From: Methylobacter sp015476545
GTDB taxonomy: Bacteria > Pseudomonadota > Gammaproteobacteria > Methylococcales > Methylomonadaceae
Length of the DNA stretch: 64,000 bases
Assembly (NCBI RefSeq): GCF_052162025.1
Contig: NZ_CP197401.1
Location: 2,914,001 to 2,978,000, forward strand
Reading direction: 5' to 3'
Shown here: piece after piece, positions 1-9,163 of the stretch
Position numbering within the stretch: the first letter of the stretch is position 1
Layout of the letters: each line of letters begins with the position of its first letter
The notes under the pieces: model-generated
Database searches by the model: none
Told to the model about the DNA's origin: nothing
Seen by the model: only the letters and a program-made list of their open reading frames with translations
Position numbers and translations under genes: made by a program

Positions 1-3000
1 CGCTGACGGCGGCGCGGGGCGGTCTTTATCGAGCCACGATCAGCCGCCTGACCAGCAACATCGGCTTCATCCCCGGCGATCAGGGCAAGACCCTAATCAC
101 GGGCGACTTCAAGGGCACGATCAGACGGGTCAATACCGATGGCTCTGCCCTCGTGGCGCCGATCACGGCCGTCAGCGCGCTGGAAGCGGCCCCGTACAGC
201 TGGCGGATCGAAGGCACGGCGCCGCATCCGCTGGCCGGCCGGCCTATCCTGAGCCTGCTCGACAGCCGCAACCAGATCGTCCACTCCGATCTCAATGCCA
301 TCATCACCGGCCCCAACCGGGGCAAATTCAGCCCGGCTGTCGAACCCAAAAATGCCGTGTATCCGGACCGTCTCGATCCGTTCCGCGAGTTTACGGTCAT
401 TTTCCACGACGAAGCCAAGGCCGTACAGGCGTTTCCGGACTGGTTCAATGATCCGGTGCTTAGCCACACCCTGTTCGGTGTCCGGGACGTCTTCGCCATC
501 AACTACGGCACCGGCGGCATCGGCTCGGAGATCATCGCCAACCGCCTCGGACTCGGCCCGATGAAGGACTGCGTCGATTGCAAGTACGAGGAGTTCTTCC
601 TGACCTCGTGGGTGCTCGGCGATCCGGCCATGGTCGTGGATGTGCCCGCAGGTGTCAACTCCGACGGCCAGCTGGGCGTCGTCGCCAACCCGCAATTCGC
701 GACCCAGGCTTTTTTCCCGGCTGACCCGTCCAACGTGCACCACAGCTACCTGAACGACCGGGTCAAATTCCGCAACCTGCATGCCGGCCCGAAAGAACAC
801 CACATCTTCCACCTGCATGCCCATCAATGGCTGCACACGCCCGACAGCGACAACTCGGCCTATCTGGACAGCCAAAGCATCGGGCCGGGCAGCGGCTATA
901 CCTATGAAATCGCTTATCACGGCGGCGGCAACCGCAACCGCACGGCCGGCGATTCGATCTTCCACTGCCATTTCTACCCGCATTTCGCCGGCGGCATGTG
1001 GTCTCTGATGCGCGTGCATGACGTGCTGGAGACCGGCACCGTGCTCGCTGCCGACGGCAAACCGGCACCCGGCGCCCGCGCGCTGCCCGACCGGGAAATT
1101 CTGGCCGGCACGCCGATCCCGGCCGTCGTGCCCTTGCCGACCATGGCCATGGCGCCGCAGCCGGGCGCGAAAGTGGCCATCGAAGACGGCCAGGTCAAAT
1201 TGCCCGATATCGCCGCCGGCAATCCCGGCTATCCGTTTTATATCGCCGGCATCGCCGGCCATCGGCCGCCGCAGCCGCCCATGGATCTGATCGAGGACGG
1301 CGGCCTGCCGCGCCATGTGATCGCCGACGGTACTGCTACGAGTGTGCAGAACCGCCTTGACTTCAGCAAAATCATCAACACTTTAGCGGCCATCAAACTG
1401 CCCGCCAACGGCACACCCTGGGAGCGCCAGGCCATGATTTTCCATGGCGGCGACGGCGTGACGCCGGGCCCGAAAGCTTACAGCACGCCGAAACCGGACG
1501 GCGGAGCGGGCGCTTTCAAGGTCAACGGCCTGCCCGCCAAGCCGGGCGCGCCGTATGCCGACCCCTGCGTCGACGACAAGCAGCAGCCCGCGGCCGGCAA
1601 GCCCCGTTTCTACCACGCCGCCGCTATTCAGCTGGATACCAAGATGAACAAGGTGGGCTGGCACTTCCCGCAACAGCGCATCCTGACCCTGAGGGATGAC
1701 GTCGAAGACACGCTCGACCAAATCAGGCCGCCCGAGCCCCTGTTCTTCCGCGCCAACACCGGCGAGTGCATCACCTTCCACCACACCAACCTGATTCCAA
1801 ATATCTATGAACAAGATGACTTTCAGGTAACGACGCCGACCGACACCATCGGCCAGCACATCCATCTGGTCAAGTTCGACGTCACGTCCTCGGACGGCTC
1901 CGGCAACGGCTGGAACTACGAAGACGGCACCTTCAGCCCTGAAGAAGTGCATGAGCGTCTGGCGGCCATCAACGCGCCTAATGGCGATTGGCTGGATGCC
2001 GAGCGCCCTAACCCCTCCGCAAGCAAGCCGCCGGTCTGTACCCTGGGCGACTTCCAGCGCGGCGGCGGCACTTGCGTGCAGACCACCGTGCAGCGTTGGT
2101 ATGCCGATGACGTGCTGAACAATACCGGTGAGGACCGCTCTCTGCGCACCGTGTTCACGCACGACCACTTCGGCCCGTCCACCCATCAGCATCCGGGGCT
2201 CTACGCCGGCCTGGTAGTCGAGCCGGCCAATTCGACCTGGAAGCACAACGAGACCGGCACGCCCCTGAGCGGCCGGGCGGACGGCGGCCCGACCAGCTGG
2301 CAGGCCATCATCGAGCCGAAAAACGGCGACAAAGCCTACCGCGAGTTCCTGCTGGAAATGGGCGATTTCTCGCTGGCCTACCGCAATGATGACACGCCGG
2401 TCAATCCGCCCGCCAAACAGGAAGCCGGGCTCCATGATCTGCTGAGAGTCGCGGAAGTTTGTCCGGGCGGCGTCCCCCGGCCCTGCCCCGAAGCCATCTC
2501 GGCCGACGATCCCGGCACCATGACCGTGAACTACCGCAACGAGCCGATCGCGTTGCGCGTCAATAACGGCGCCAATGGCCAAACCCCGGGCCGGGCCGGC
2601 GACCTGTCGTTCGCGTTCGAATCGCTCACGGACCGGGCCATTCCGGCCTTGAACAGCCAGCCGGACTTTTTTGCCCAGCCGTTGACCCGCGATGTCCTGC
2701 CCGGCGACCCGTTCACGCCGCTGCTGAAAACGTTCGCCGGCGACAAGGTCCAGATCCGGATTCTGATGGGCGCTCATGAGGAAGGCCACAACTTCAGCAT
2801 GCACGGCCTCAAATGGCTGTTCGAGCCGTCGCTGAAAGACTCCGGCTACCGCAACTCGCAAATGCTGGGCATTTCCGAACACTTTGAGTTCGAAGTGGAC
2901 GCCGTAGACTCCGTTAAAGTGGGTACGCCCTTTGTCGATCAGGCCTATTTTCCGGGCGCAGCGACCGATGACCTCTGGAATGGCCTGTGGGGCATCCTGC

Positions 3001-4400
3001 GGACCTATAACGATGCAGGAAATTTCTCGCCCAAGTATTCGAAACCGACGCTGGCGAAACTGTCGAGCAATCCGAAAGGAACCTTGATGCCGGTAAACTG
3101 CAACACCATCGGTGCGAATGGCCTTCCTAACTGTGTAAATATAAATGGCGTCTGTCCAACCGGCACCCCTCAGGTTAGCTTTAAGGTGCATGCGTTTCTG
3201 GCGAAGGACCTGCTGGGCGGCCCGCTGGTCTACAACCAAAGGGCCGGGCTGGAGGATCCGGGCGCCATCCTGTTCGTGCGCGATTCCGATCTGAACGCCG
3301 CCAAGAACAGGCTGAAACCCGGCGTGCCGATTGAGCCGTTGATCCTGCGCGCCCGTGCCGGGGACTGCATCAACCTGGCCCTGGTCAATCACCTGCCCGC
3401 CAACCTCGGCAACACGCAACAGGATGGCTGGAGCACGCTGCCGATGATCGTCGAAGGCTTCAACAACAATGACATCCGGCCGTCCAGCCATATCGGCCTG
3501 ACGCCGCAACTGGTGGAATTTGACGCCCTGCGCAGCGCCGGCCTGAGCATAGGCCAGAACTGGGTCCTGACGGGCGGCAATCTGGTCACCGCCGCCCCCG
3601 GCAAAACGGTCAACTATAGATGGTACGCCGGTCGAATGACGAGCAGGCCCTACCCTGATGCCAATTCGAAACTGAAGAAGCTGTTTGCCGAGCCGGTGGA
3701 ATACGGCGCCGTCAACCTGATGCCGTCGGATCGCATCAAGCAGGCCAGCAAGGGTGCCATCGGCGCGTTGATCATCGAACCGCAGGGCGCGAAGTGGCAG
3801 GAAGACGCCAACATGCGCGCCTCGGCCACGGTCACGCTGGCCAACGGCAAGTTCTTCAGGGAACACGTGCTGCTGTTCCAGGACGACCTGAACCTGCAGC
3901 AAGACGGCGTGCCCGTGCCCAACCTGGCCGAATCGGAAGATCCCGAAGACACCGGCCAGAGAGCTTTCAACTACAGGACCGAACCGCTATGGGCACGCAT
4001 GGGCTTTGCGGCGGATACCCCGCTGACGCTGACGCGCGGCCTGGACTTTTCTAATGTGTTGGCAGGCGCAGCGGAAACACCGACTTTCCTGGCCAAAGCC
4101 GGCGAGCCGGTCCGGCTGCGCGTGCTGCAGGCCGGCGGTCATGCCCGCAACCATGTCTTCCAGCAGCATGGGCACATCTGGCAGGAGGAACCGTTCACCA
4201 ACGGCTCAACGGTGATCGGCACCAACAGCTTCTCGGAATGGCACGGCTCCCAAGCCGGCATCGGGGCGGGCAGCCATTTCAACTTCCTGCTGGCCAATGG
4301 CGCCGGCGGTGTCTTTGCAACGCCCGGGGATTACCTCTACCGGGATCAGGCATCGTTCCAGTTTGACGGCGGGCTGTGGGGTAAATTACGAGTGCAATAG
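1..4400 (+). CDS. Giant multicopper oxidase, 5' end outside window
   Basis: The reading frame is open from base 3 of the window to the TAG at 4398-4400 (about 1,465 codons), so the gene starts upstream; the GTG at 153 is internal. It contains three related cupredoxin segments. The first has complete copper motifs: HIFHLHAHQW near 798-830 (HxxHxH type) and HCHFYPHFAGGMW near 958-996, the Cys-His motif joining type 1 and trinuclear copper. A further His-rich patch, HDHFGPSTHQHP, lies near 2158-2193. The later segments repeat the fold (GHNFSMHGLKW near 2785-2817; NHVFQQHGHIW near 4150-4182) but lack HCH. Size and multi-cupredoxin layout recall MnxG-like manganese oxidases, though that is family resemblance and not proof of substrate. 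A hairpin terminator follows. The signal peptide, if any, is outside the window. Confidence 0.85.
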   Translation, partial: LTAARGGLYRATISRLTSNIGFIPGDQGKTLITGDFKGTIRRVNTDGSALVAPITAVSALEAAPYSWRIEGTAPHPLAGRPILSLLDSRNQIVHSDLNAIITGPNRGKFSPAVEPKNAVYPDRLDPFREFTVIFHDEAKAVQAFPDWFNDPVLSHTLFGVRDVFAINYGTGGIGSEIIANRLGLGPMKDCVDCKYEEFFLTSWVLGDPAMVVDVPAGVNSDGQLGVVANPQFATQAFFPADPSNVHHSYLNDRVKFRNLHAGPKEHHIFHLHAHQWLHTPDSDNSAYLDSQSIGPGSGYTYEIAYHGGGNRNRTAGDSIFHCHFYPHFAGGMWSLMRVHDVLETGTVLAADGKPAPGARALPDREILAGTPIPAVVPLPTMAMAPQPGAKVAIEDGQVKLPDIAAGNPGYPFYIAGIAGHRPPQPPMDLIEDGGLPRHVIADGTATSVQNRLDFSKIINTLAAIKLPANGTPWERQAMIFHGGDGVTPGPKAYSTPKPDGGAGAFKVNGLPAKPGAPYADPCVDDKQQPAAGKPRFYHAAAIQLDTKMNKVGWHFPQQRILTLRDDVEDTLDQIRPPEPLFFRANTGECITFHHTNLIPNIYEQDDFQVTTPTDTIGQHIHLVKFDVTSSDGSGNGWNYEDGTFSPEEVHERLAAINAPNGDWLDAERPNPSASKPPVCTLGDFQRGGGTCVQTTVQRWYADDVLNNTGEDRSLRTVFTHDHFGPSTHQHPGLYAGLVVEPANSTWKHNETGTPLSGRADGGPTSWQAIIEPKNGDKAYREFLLEMGDFSLAYRNDDTPVNPPAKQEAGLHDLLRVAEVCPGGVPRPCPEAISADDPGTMTVNYRNEPIALRVNNGANGQTPGRAGDLSFAFESLTDRAIPALNSQPDFFAQPLTRDVLPGDPFTPLLKTFAGDKVQIRILMGAHEEGHNFSMHGLKWLFEPSLKDSGYRNSQMLGISEHFEFEVDAVDSVKVGTPFVDQAYFPGAATDDLWNGLWGILRTYNDAGNFSPKYSKPTLAKLSSNPKGTLMPVNCNTIGANGLPNCVNINGVCPTGTPQVSFKVHAFLAKDLLGGPLVYNQRAGLEDPGAILFVRDSDLNAAKNRLKPGVPIEPLILRARAGDCINLALVNHLPANLGNTQQDGWSTLPMIVEGFNNNDIRPSSHIGLTPQLVEFDALRSAGLSIGQNWVLTGGNLVTAAPGKTVNYRWYAGRMTSRPYPDANSKLKKLFAEPVEYGAVNLMPSDRIKQASKGAIGALIIEPQGAKWQEDANMRASATVTLANGKFFREHVLLFQDDLNLQQDGVPVPNLAESEDPEDTGQRAFNYRTEPLWARMGFAADTPLTLTRGLDFSNVLAGAAETPTFLAKAGEPVRLRVLQAGGHARNHVFQQHGHIWQEEPFTNGSTVIGTNSFSEWHGSQAGIGAGSHFNFLLANGAGGVFATPGDYLYRDQASFQFDGGLWGKLRVQ

Positions 4401-4418
4401 CATCCCGTAAAACGTATC

Positions 4419-4453
4419 AAGGGTGCGGCCGATGGTCGGCTGCACCCTTTTCC
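4419..4453 (+). terminator. Terminator of the giant multicopper oxidase
   Basis: A 14-bp stem with one G-T wobble (arms 4419-4432 and 4436-4449, loop TGG) starts 18 bases after the stop codon and is followed by a short pyrimidine stretch. A diverged copy of this hairpin occurs at 7355-7386. Confidence 0.75.
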
Positions 4454-4630
4454 ATTTCTGCAGGACTGCAGACAAAACAGGAGCTTTAACCGATAAACTG
4501 CTTGATGCTCGCCGTGAAAATGCCTGGAGCTTAAGCTCACAAGTAGCCGAACCTCCCTGCATGACGTCATTTTCGAATGACGGAAGCATCGTCACCCGAC
4601 TACTTAGTTTTCACAAATTGCAGCCCACCA

Positions 4631-4672
4631 AATCAGGTACTTTCTGAGTTAAAAATCAGGGTTTCACCTGAT
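4631..4672 (+). promoter_or_regulatory. Copy A of a conserved ~40-bp upstream element
   Basis: It begins with TCAGGTA and ends with TTTCACCTGAT, with a central TCAGG. The TCAGGT and ACCTGA ends form an inverted repeat. Related copies lie on the minus strand at 15594-15634 and 19971-20012. Each copy is oriented towards the next gene of the copper-oxidase region; here that is the oxidase at 5080. The rest of the 679-base gap 4401-5079 holds the terminator and an AT-rich stretch at 4990-5060. I see no convincing gene in it. The binding protein is unknown. Confidence 0.5.
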
Positions 4673-5079
4673 ATGCACTCTCTAGCTCTACAGATAAAGT
4701 CTGTCTGCCTTAATGATTTTTTAAGGTATCGCCAAGTGGGAATCGGCCAATGCCGTGATCCATTGGCGCTACCAGAATCAGGCGCCATTCCGGTTTGCCT
4801 GCGGATGGTGGAGGATGCGCCAAGCCACGCAATAGAAAGCAGGATAGTCCCGTCTTGCAGGTTAGACCAATGCCTGCCGTCGAGATGAAAAATGCGCTGT
4901 TAAAGGAACAGGAATGAATGCAAGAGAAATCATGCTCAGGTCGTGCACACGGGTGATCCGAGCGAGGCTCACGGATATTGAACAAGAAGGTTTTAAAAAA
5001 ATTTACTTATTTATCAAATAATTATGTTTGTTTTTTTGAAACATAAATTTTATAACTTAGCATTATTGAGGGTTTATAT

Positions 5080-7266
5080 ATGTCTCAGAGAGTGCATAAC
5101 GACAATAATAATGTGACTAACAATGATGTTTTTCCCTCGCTAGCAACTCAATCGCATGATCCGAAAAAGCTGCCCGGCAAAACCATAAAGTACCGTGGAA
5201 AAGTCAGGCAAAAAGCCATATGCCCACTTAAGCGGCGGACTCTGGCCGGATTCAGCCTGATGCTTATGCTGCCATGGATGGGAAGCGCCGCCTGGGCAGC
5301 ACTGCCGGGCGGCACCTTGGATCCGGCGACAATACCCAAATACGCCAGTCCTTTGTATGTTCCACCCGCAATGCCTAAAGTGCCTTACAAAAGTAATTCT
5401 AAAATCGATTATTACGAAATCGCTGCACGCCAGATTTCACAACAGGTTCTTCCGGCTCCGCTGCCTAAAACGAAACTATGGGCATATGGTGCCAGCAGTG
5501 ATTCGAAAACCTTCCATTCTCCTTCCTATACCATCGAAGCGAAAGTCAACCGGCCGGTACAGGTAAAATGGATCAACGACCTCAAGGATAAAAAAGGAAA
5601 TTTCCTTCCCCATCTTCTGCCGGTCGATCAAACCGTGCACTGGGCCAATCCTGCCGGAGGCCCGGGAGGACAGGACAGCATGGGCACAAACCCGAATCCG
5701 TATACCGGACCAGTGCCTTTGGTTACACATTTACACGGCGCGCATGTCGTTTCGGGAAGCGACGGCTATCCCGAATCGTGGACGTTGCCTGCGGCATCGG
5801 ATATTCCGGCCGGCTATGCGCCCCGAGGCTCCCATTGGACACAAATAGACGGAGCCGCCGATGAGGCCGGAGCCGCAACTTATCAATATACCAATGATCA
5901 ACGCGCCACGCATATGTGGTTCCATGACCATGCGCTGGGCATGACCAGAAACAACGTCTATGCCGGTTTGGCAGGAAATTACTTTTTACGCGGCGGCGCA
6001 TCGGACCTCCCTAGCGCGTCATTGCCGAAAGGCGTCTACGAAATTCCCCTGATCATCCAGGACCGCGCTTTCAACAGTGACGGCAGTCTGTTTTATCCGG
6101 GCGATCGGGCGTTCTTCGAAGGACTGGCCAAGAACGATCTTCAGATACCCTTCATTCCGAGCAAAACCGCAACGGGCGGCGACAGCGATGTCTCACCCAT
6201 CTGGAATCCGGAATATTTTTCTAACGTGATGCTGGTCAACGGCCACAGCTGGCCGAAACTTAACGTCGAGCAGCGCCGTTATCGTTTTCGCATTCTGAAT
6301 GCGTCAGACTCGCGCTTCATGATTCTGAAAATTGCCGGCGACCCGACAGCCCGGCCAGCAACAGAGGCCGTGCCGTTTTGGGTGGTTGGAGGCGATGGCG
6401 GATTTCAGACCCAGCCGGCACAATCAGGCTCGCTTCTGGTCGGGCCCGCCGAGAGAGCCGATGTGATCGTGGATTTCACCAATGTGGCTAACGGTACGCA
6501 GCTTTACCTGATCAACGAAGGCCCTGATGAGCCTTATGGCGGCGGCCAAGGCGGGGTGGATTATGCGTTCTCCGATCCGGACACCACAGGCCAGATCATG
6601 AAGCTTAACGTCGTGCAGGCAACTTCGAAAGACAACTCGGTTCCTCCGCAACAGATAACGGAGTTGTTGCCGGCTGAAAATTTAGGCAACCCTTCAACGA
6701 TACGCAAGGTTTCCCTCAACGAAATGGAATCCGGAACCGTGTTTGCCAATTACAACACCGATGCCAATGGCAACCTGGTGAATATTATCGAGGACCCTAC
6801 CGGGATTCCGTTCGGCCCGACCATTTCCATGCTTGGCACGCTGGATAGCTATGGCGCTCCTGCGCCCTTCCCCTGGATGGACCCGGTTACCGAAAATCCC
6901 GGCAACGGCGCCACGGAGATATGGGAAGTCTATAACTTCACCGCAGACGCCCACCCTGTCCATATGCACTTGGTAGAGTTCCAGGTTGAAAGCCGTGAGC
7001 CGCTGCAAACCGATCTGAACGGTATGCCTTTGCTCCCGGCAACACCAATAGGAGGCGCTGCCAGGGGACCGGAAGCCTGGGAATTCGGTTCCAAAGACAC
7101 AGTGATCGCCTATCCCGGCGAAGTAACGCGCGTAAAAGCCCGATTCGACCGCCCCGGCCTGTATGTCTGGCATTGCCATATTCTGTCTCATGAAGACCAC
7201 GACATGATGCGCCCTCTCTGCGTGGGCAATCAGGCCGACTGCCCGGTTCCGCTGGCGGGCAACTAA
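5080..7266 (+). CDS. Three-domain multicopper oxidase (CotA/bilirubin-oxidase type)
   Basis: This 728-aa exported oxidase has all four copper motifs in order: THLHGAH (216-222), HMWFHDH (278-284), HPVHMH (625-630) and HCHILSHEDHDMM (698-710). The last ends in Met as type 1 axial ligand, as in CotA and bilirubin oxidases. Such enzymes take one electron at a time from a phenol, metal ion or similar donor and reduce O2 to water. The N-terminus is odd: about 50 polar residues precede KRRTLAG and a hydrophobic core at 54-73, so it is either a long Tat-like signal or a later start is used. The ATG at 5080 has GAGG seven bases upstream. It lies in the same orientation as the giant oxidase but is separated from it by a terminator and copy A of the shared element, so it probably has its own promoter. 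Confidence 0.9.
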   Translation: MSQRVHNDNNNVTNNDVFPSLATQSHDPKKLPGKTIKYRGKVRQKAICPLKRRTLAGFSLMLMLPWMGSAAWAALPGGTLDPATIPKYASPLYVPPAMPKVPYKSNSKIDYYEIAARQISQQVLPAPLPKTKLWAYGASSDSKTFHSPSYTIEAKVNRPVQVKWINDLKDKKGNFLPHLLPVDQTVHWANPAGGPGGQDSMGTNPNPYTGPVPLVTHLHGAHVVSGSDGYPESWTLPAASDIPAGYAPRGSHWTQIDGAADEAGAATYQYTNDQRATHMWFHDHALGMTRNNVYAGLAGNYFLRGGASDLPSASLPKGVYEIPLIIQDRAFNSDGSLFYPGDRAFFEGLAKNDLQIPFIPSKTATGGDSDVSPIWNPEYFSNVMLVNGHSWPKLNVEQRRYRFRILNASDSRFMILKIAGDPTARPATEAVPFWVVGGDGGFQTQPAQSGSLLVGPAERADVIVDFTNVANGTQLYLINEGPDEPYGGGQGGVDYAFSDPDTTGQIMKLNVVQATSKDNSVPPQQITELLPAENLGNPSTIRKVSLNEMESGTVFANYNTDANGNLVNIIEDPTGIPFGPTISMLGTLDSYGAPAPFPWMDPVTENPGNGATEIWEVYNFTADAHPVHMHLVEFQVESREPLQTDLNGMPLLPATPIGGAARGPEAWEFGSKDTVIAYPGEVTRVKARFDRPGLYVWHCHILSHEDHDMMRPLCVGNQADCPVPLAGN

Positions 7267-7284
7267 GCCAGGACTGGCATAAGG

Positions 7285-7338
7285 CAAGTATCGTTCCGAC
7301 TTTGTAGCAATTTGTGGAGCAAATTACGTGTCGAATAT
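7285..7338 (+). pseudogene. Remnant of a giant-oxidase 3' end
   Basis: Immediately after the oxidase stop, about 35 of 53 bases align without gaps to 4347-4399, the last codons of the giant oxidase. The implied peptide contains LWSKLRVE where the giant protein ends LWGKLRVQ. The homology continues through the spacer into the hairpin at 7355-7386, which matches the one at 4419-4453. No start, stop or longer frame remains, so this is a decayed duplicate. Most likely a second giant oxidase gene once occupied or adjoined this site. Confidence 0.6.
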
Positions 7339-7354
7339 TACCTAAAGCGTATCG

Positions 7355-7386
7355 GAGTGCAGCCCCGGATAGGCTGCACTCTTTCT
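7355..7386 (+). terminator. Terminator after the second multicopper oxidase
   Basis: A perfect 9-bp stem (7356-7364 with 7372-7380) is followed by CTTTCT. It is the diverged twin of the terminator at 4419-4453 and now probably ends transcription of the oxidase at 5080-7266. Confidence 0.7.
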
Positions 7387-7505
7387 CACGTTAACATTAA
7401 AGCCGGCAGTATTTCGCTCTTTCGATAACGATAATAGGAAGACTCTCATAAACGGTAGAAAACAGGATTAGGTGATCTAAAGATGAAAAAAAGCTATTCT
7501 AATAG

Positions 7506-7568
7506 TGTGGGGGCGACTGACTTTAGCCGACCGTTTCAACATAAAAGGCGGCTAAAGTCGCCCCCACA
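7506..7568. repeat. Palindromic repeat, GTGGGGGCGACT family, copy 1
   Basis: The arms TGTGGGGGCGACT...TTTAGCCG and CGGCTAAAGTCGCCCCCACA form a long imperfect hairpin around an 18-base centre. The left arm carries an extra GACT. Shorter copies occur at 25268-25295 and 60318-60340, always between genes, which suggests a REP-like dispersed element. Otherwise the 352-base gap 7267-7618 holds only the pseudogene remnant and its terminator. Confidence 0.7.
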
Positions 7569-7618
7569 AGCTTGCGTAAGTGCTACCTTCAGAATCTATG
7601 ACCTGCTGACTGCCTGCC

Positions 7619-9163
7619 ATGAAAAACCCTGATAAAACAATAAACGGATTGAACGCGGCCGGCTTTGTGCTGTTATCGGCCGTGTTGTTCAGCCCTTCCC
7701 TGTCGGCTGCGCCGCTGACGGCTTCGGAAACGCGGGGCAAGCAGCTTTACCTGACCGGCGCCGGCCCTTCCGGCAAGCCGGTCAAAGCGCTGGTAGGGCC
7801 CGAATCGACGGAACTGTCGGGGACGGATGTGCCCTGTGCCGGCTGCCATGGCGAGGATGGGCATGGGCGGCCGGAAGGCGGCATCGTTCCAACCGACATC
7901 ACCTTTGAGCACCTGACCCTGGCCTATGGGCACACCCATGACAACGGCAGAAAACATGCCGCTTTCACGGCCGGCACTATCGCCGCGGCTATTGCCGGCG
8001 GCCTCGATCCGGCCGGCAACCGGCTGGATTCCGCCATGCCGAGATACGCGTTGTCTGCCAGCGACAGCGCCGACCTGATCGCGTACCTGAAACGCCTCTC
8101 GACCGATGCCGATCCGGGACTGAGCGAGTCTGTCATTCGGCTGGGCACAGTGCTGCCGATGCGCGGCCCCTTGGCGGGCATGGGCCAGGCCATGAAGGAC
8201 ATGCTGTCGGCTTATTTTGACGAGATCAATGCGCGAGGCGGCATTTACAATCGCGAGATTCGTCTGGAAGTCGCCGAGTTCACCGGCAGCGCCGATTCGA
8301 CCATAAAGAATGCGCGCCGTCTGTTCGAAGCCGAACCGGTATTTGCTTTGATAGCGCCGTTCGCCGGCAACCTGGAGCAGGACATTTTATTGCTGAGCGA
8401 GAGCCGCAGCGTTCCGCAGATCGGCCCTTATACCTTGTTTCCTGAAGAGAATCCGGTCCTCAGCCGATCCGCTTTCTATCTGCTGCCTGGCCTTAAAAAC
8501 GAGGCCCGCGCCATGGTGGATTACGCGGCTGATGCATTGCGCCTGAAGAATGCCGCGCCGATGGTCATCGGCCCTGAAAACGCCATGGTCCAAGGCGCGC
8601 TCGAAGCTATCGACAAGCAAAGCCAGGCCCGCGGCTTGGGTCCGGCCGGCAAATTCATTTATCCGCAGCGTCAATCCCAGATGTTTGCTGCTGAACTTAA
8701 AAGGCGGGCGCCGGGCGTGATTTTCTTTTTTGGCGCCGATGATGAATTGCGCATGTTATTGAAGAGCATCAAGCAATTGAAGCTGAAACCTTACCTGTTT
8801 GTCTCCAGCTCATTGACAAGCCCTGGCATGTTTAATGAAGCGCCCGGCAGCCGGATTTTCATGTCCCTGTCTCTCATACCGCCCGTTCAAGCGAACGCGG
8901 ATGAGTTTTTCCGACTGATCAAACGCAATAATCTTTCAATGCATCATTTAACCGCGCAAGCCGTATCTTACAGTGCAGCCAAACTATTAGCGGAAGGCCT
9001 GCAAAGAACAGGCAGGGACTTAAGCAGGAAAAAGCTGATCAATGCGCTGGAAACTATTTATCAGTTCGACACGGGGGTGATACCCCTTCTTTCTTACGGG
9101 TCGAACCGACACATAGGCTCAACAGCGGTTACTATTGTTTCAGCATCCCGAAATGAGCGTTAG
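7619..9163 (+). CDS. Cytochrome c fused to periplasmic ligand-binding domain
   Basis: This is a 514-aa exported protein. A signal peptide (about residues 1-31) is followed by a monohaem cytochrome c domain with CAGCH at 73-77 and a likely axial Met in AMPRY near 140. From about 152 to the end it resembles the type-I periplasmic binding proteins of branched-chain amino-acid ABC transporters and receptors (LGTVLPMRGPLAGMGQ, DEINARGG). No permease or ATPase gene is nearby, so a redox-linked sensor or electron-transfer partner is more likely than a transporter subunit; this is inference. The gene converges on the response regulator gene and overlaps it by 4 bases. No good Shine-Dalgarno site precedes the ATG, so the start is less certain than the frame. 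Confidence 0.85.
   Translation: MKNPDKTINGLNAAGFVLLSAVLFSPSLSAAPLTASETRGKQLYLTGAGPSGKPVKALVGPESTELSGTDVPCAGCHGEDGHGRPEGGIVPTDITFEHLTLAYGHTHDNGRKHAAFTAGTIAAAIAGGLDPAGNRLDSAMPRYALSASDSADLIAYLKRLSTDADPGLSESVIRLGTVLPMRGPLAGMGQAMKDMLSAYFDEINARGGIYNREIRLEVAEFTGSADSTIKNARRLFEAEPVFALIAPFAGNLEQDILLLSESRSVPQIGPYTLFPEENPVLSRSAFYLLPGLKNEARAMVDYAADALRLKNAAPMVIGPENAMVQGALEAIDKQSQARGLGPAGKFIYPQRQSQMFAAELKRRAPGVIFFFGADDELRMLLKSIKQLKLKPYLFVSSSLTSPGMFNEAPGSRIFMSLSLIPPVQANADEFFRLIKRNNLSMHHLTAQAVSYSAAKLLAEGLQRTGRDLSRKKLINALETIYQFDTGVIPLLSYGSNRHIGSTAVTIVSASRNER

Noticed and set aside
1383..3902. Long open frame antisense to the giant oxidase
   Set aside because: It is a shadow of GC-rich codon use in the sense gene; its product has no domain, signal or ribosome site, while the sense frame has clear copper motifs.
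4710..4985. Minus-strand frame of 91 codons in the gap before the second oxidase
   Set aside because: No ribosome site, no family resemblance and atypical composition; the region is better read as non-coding.
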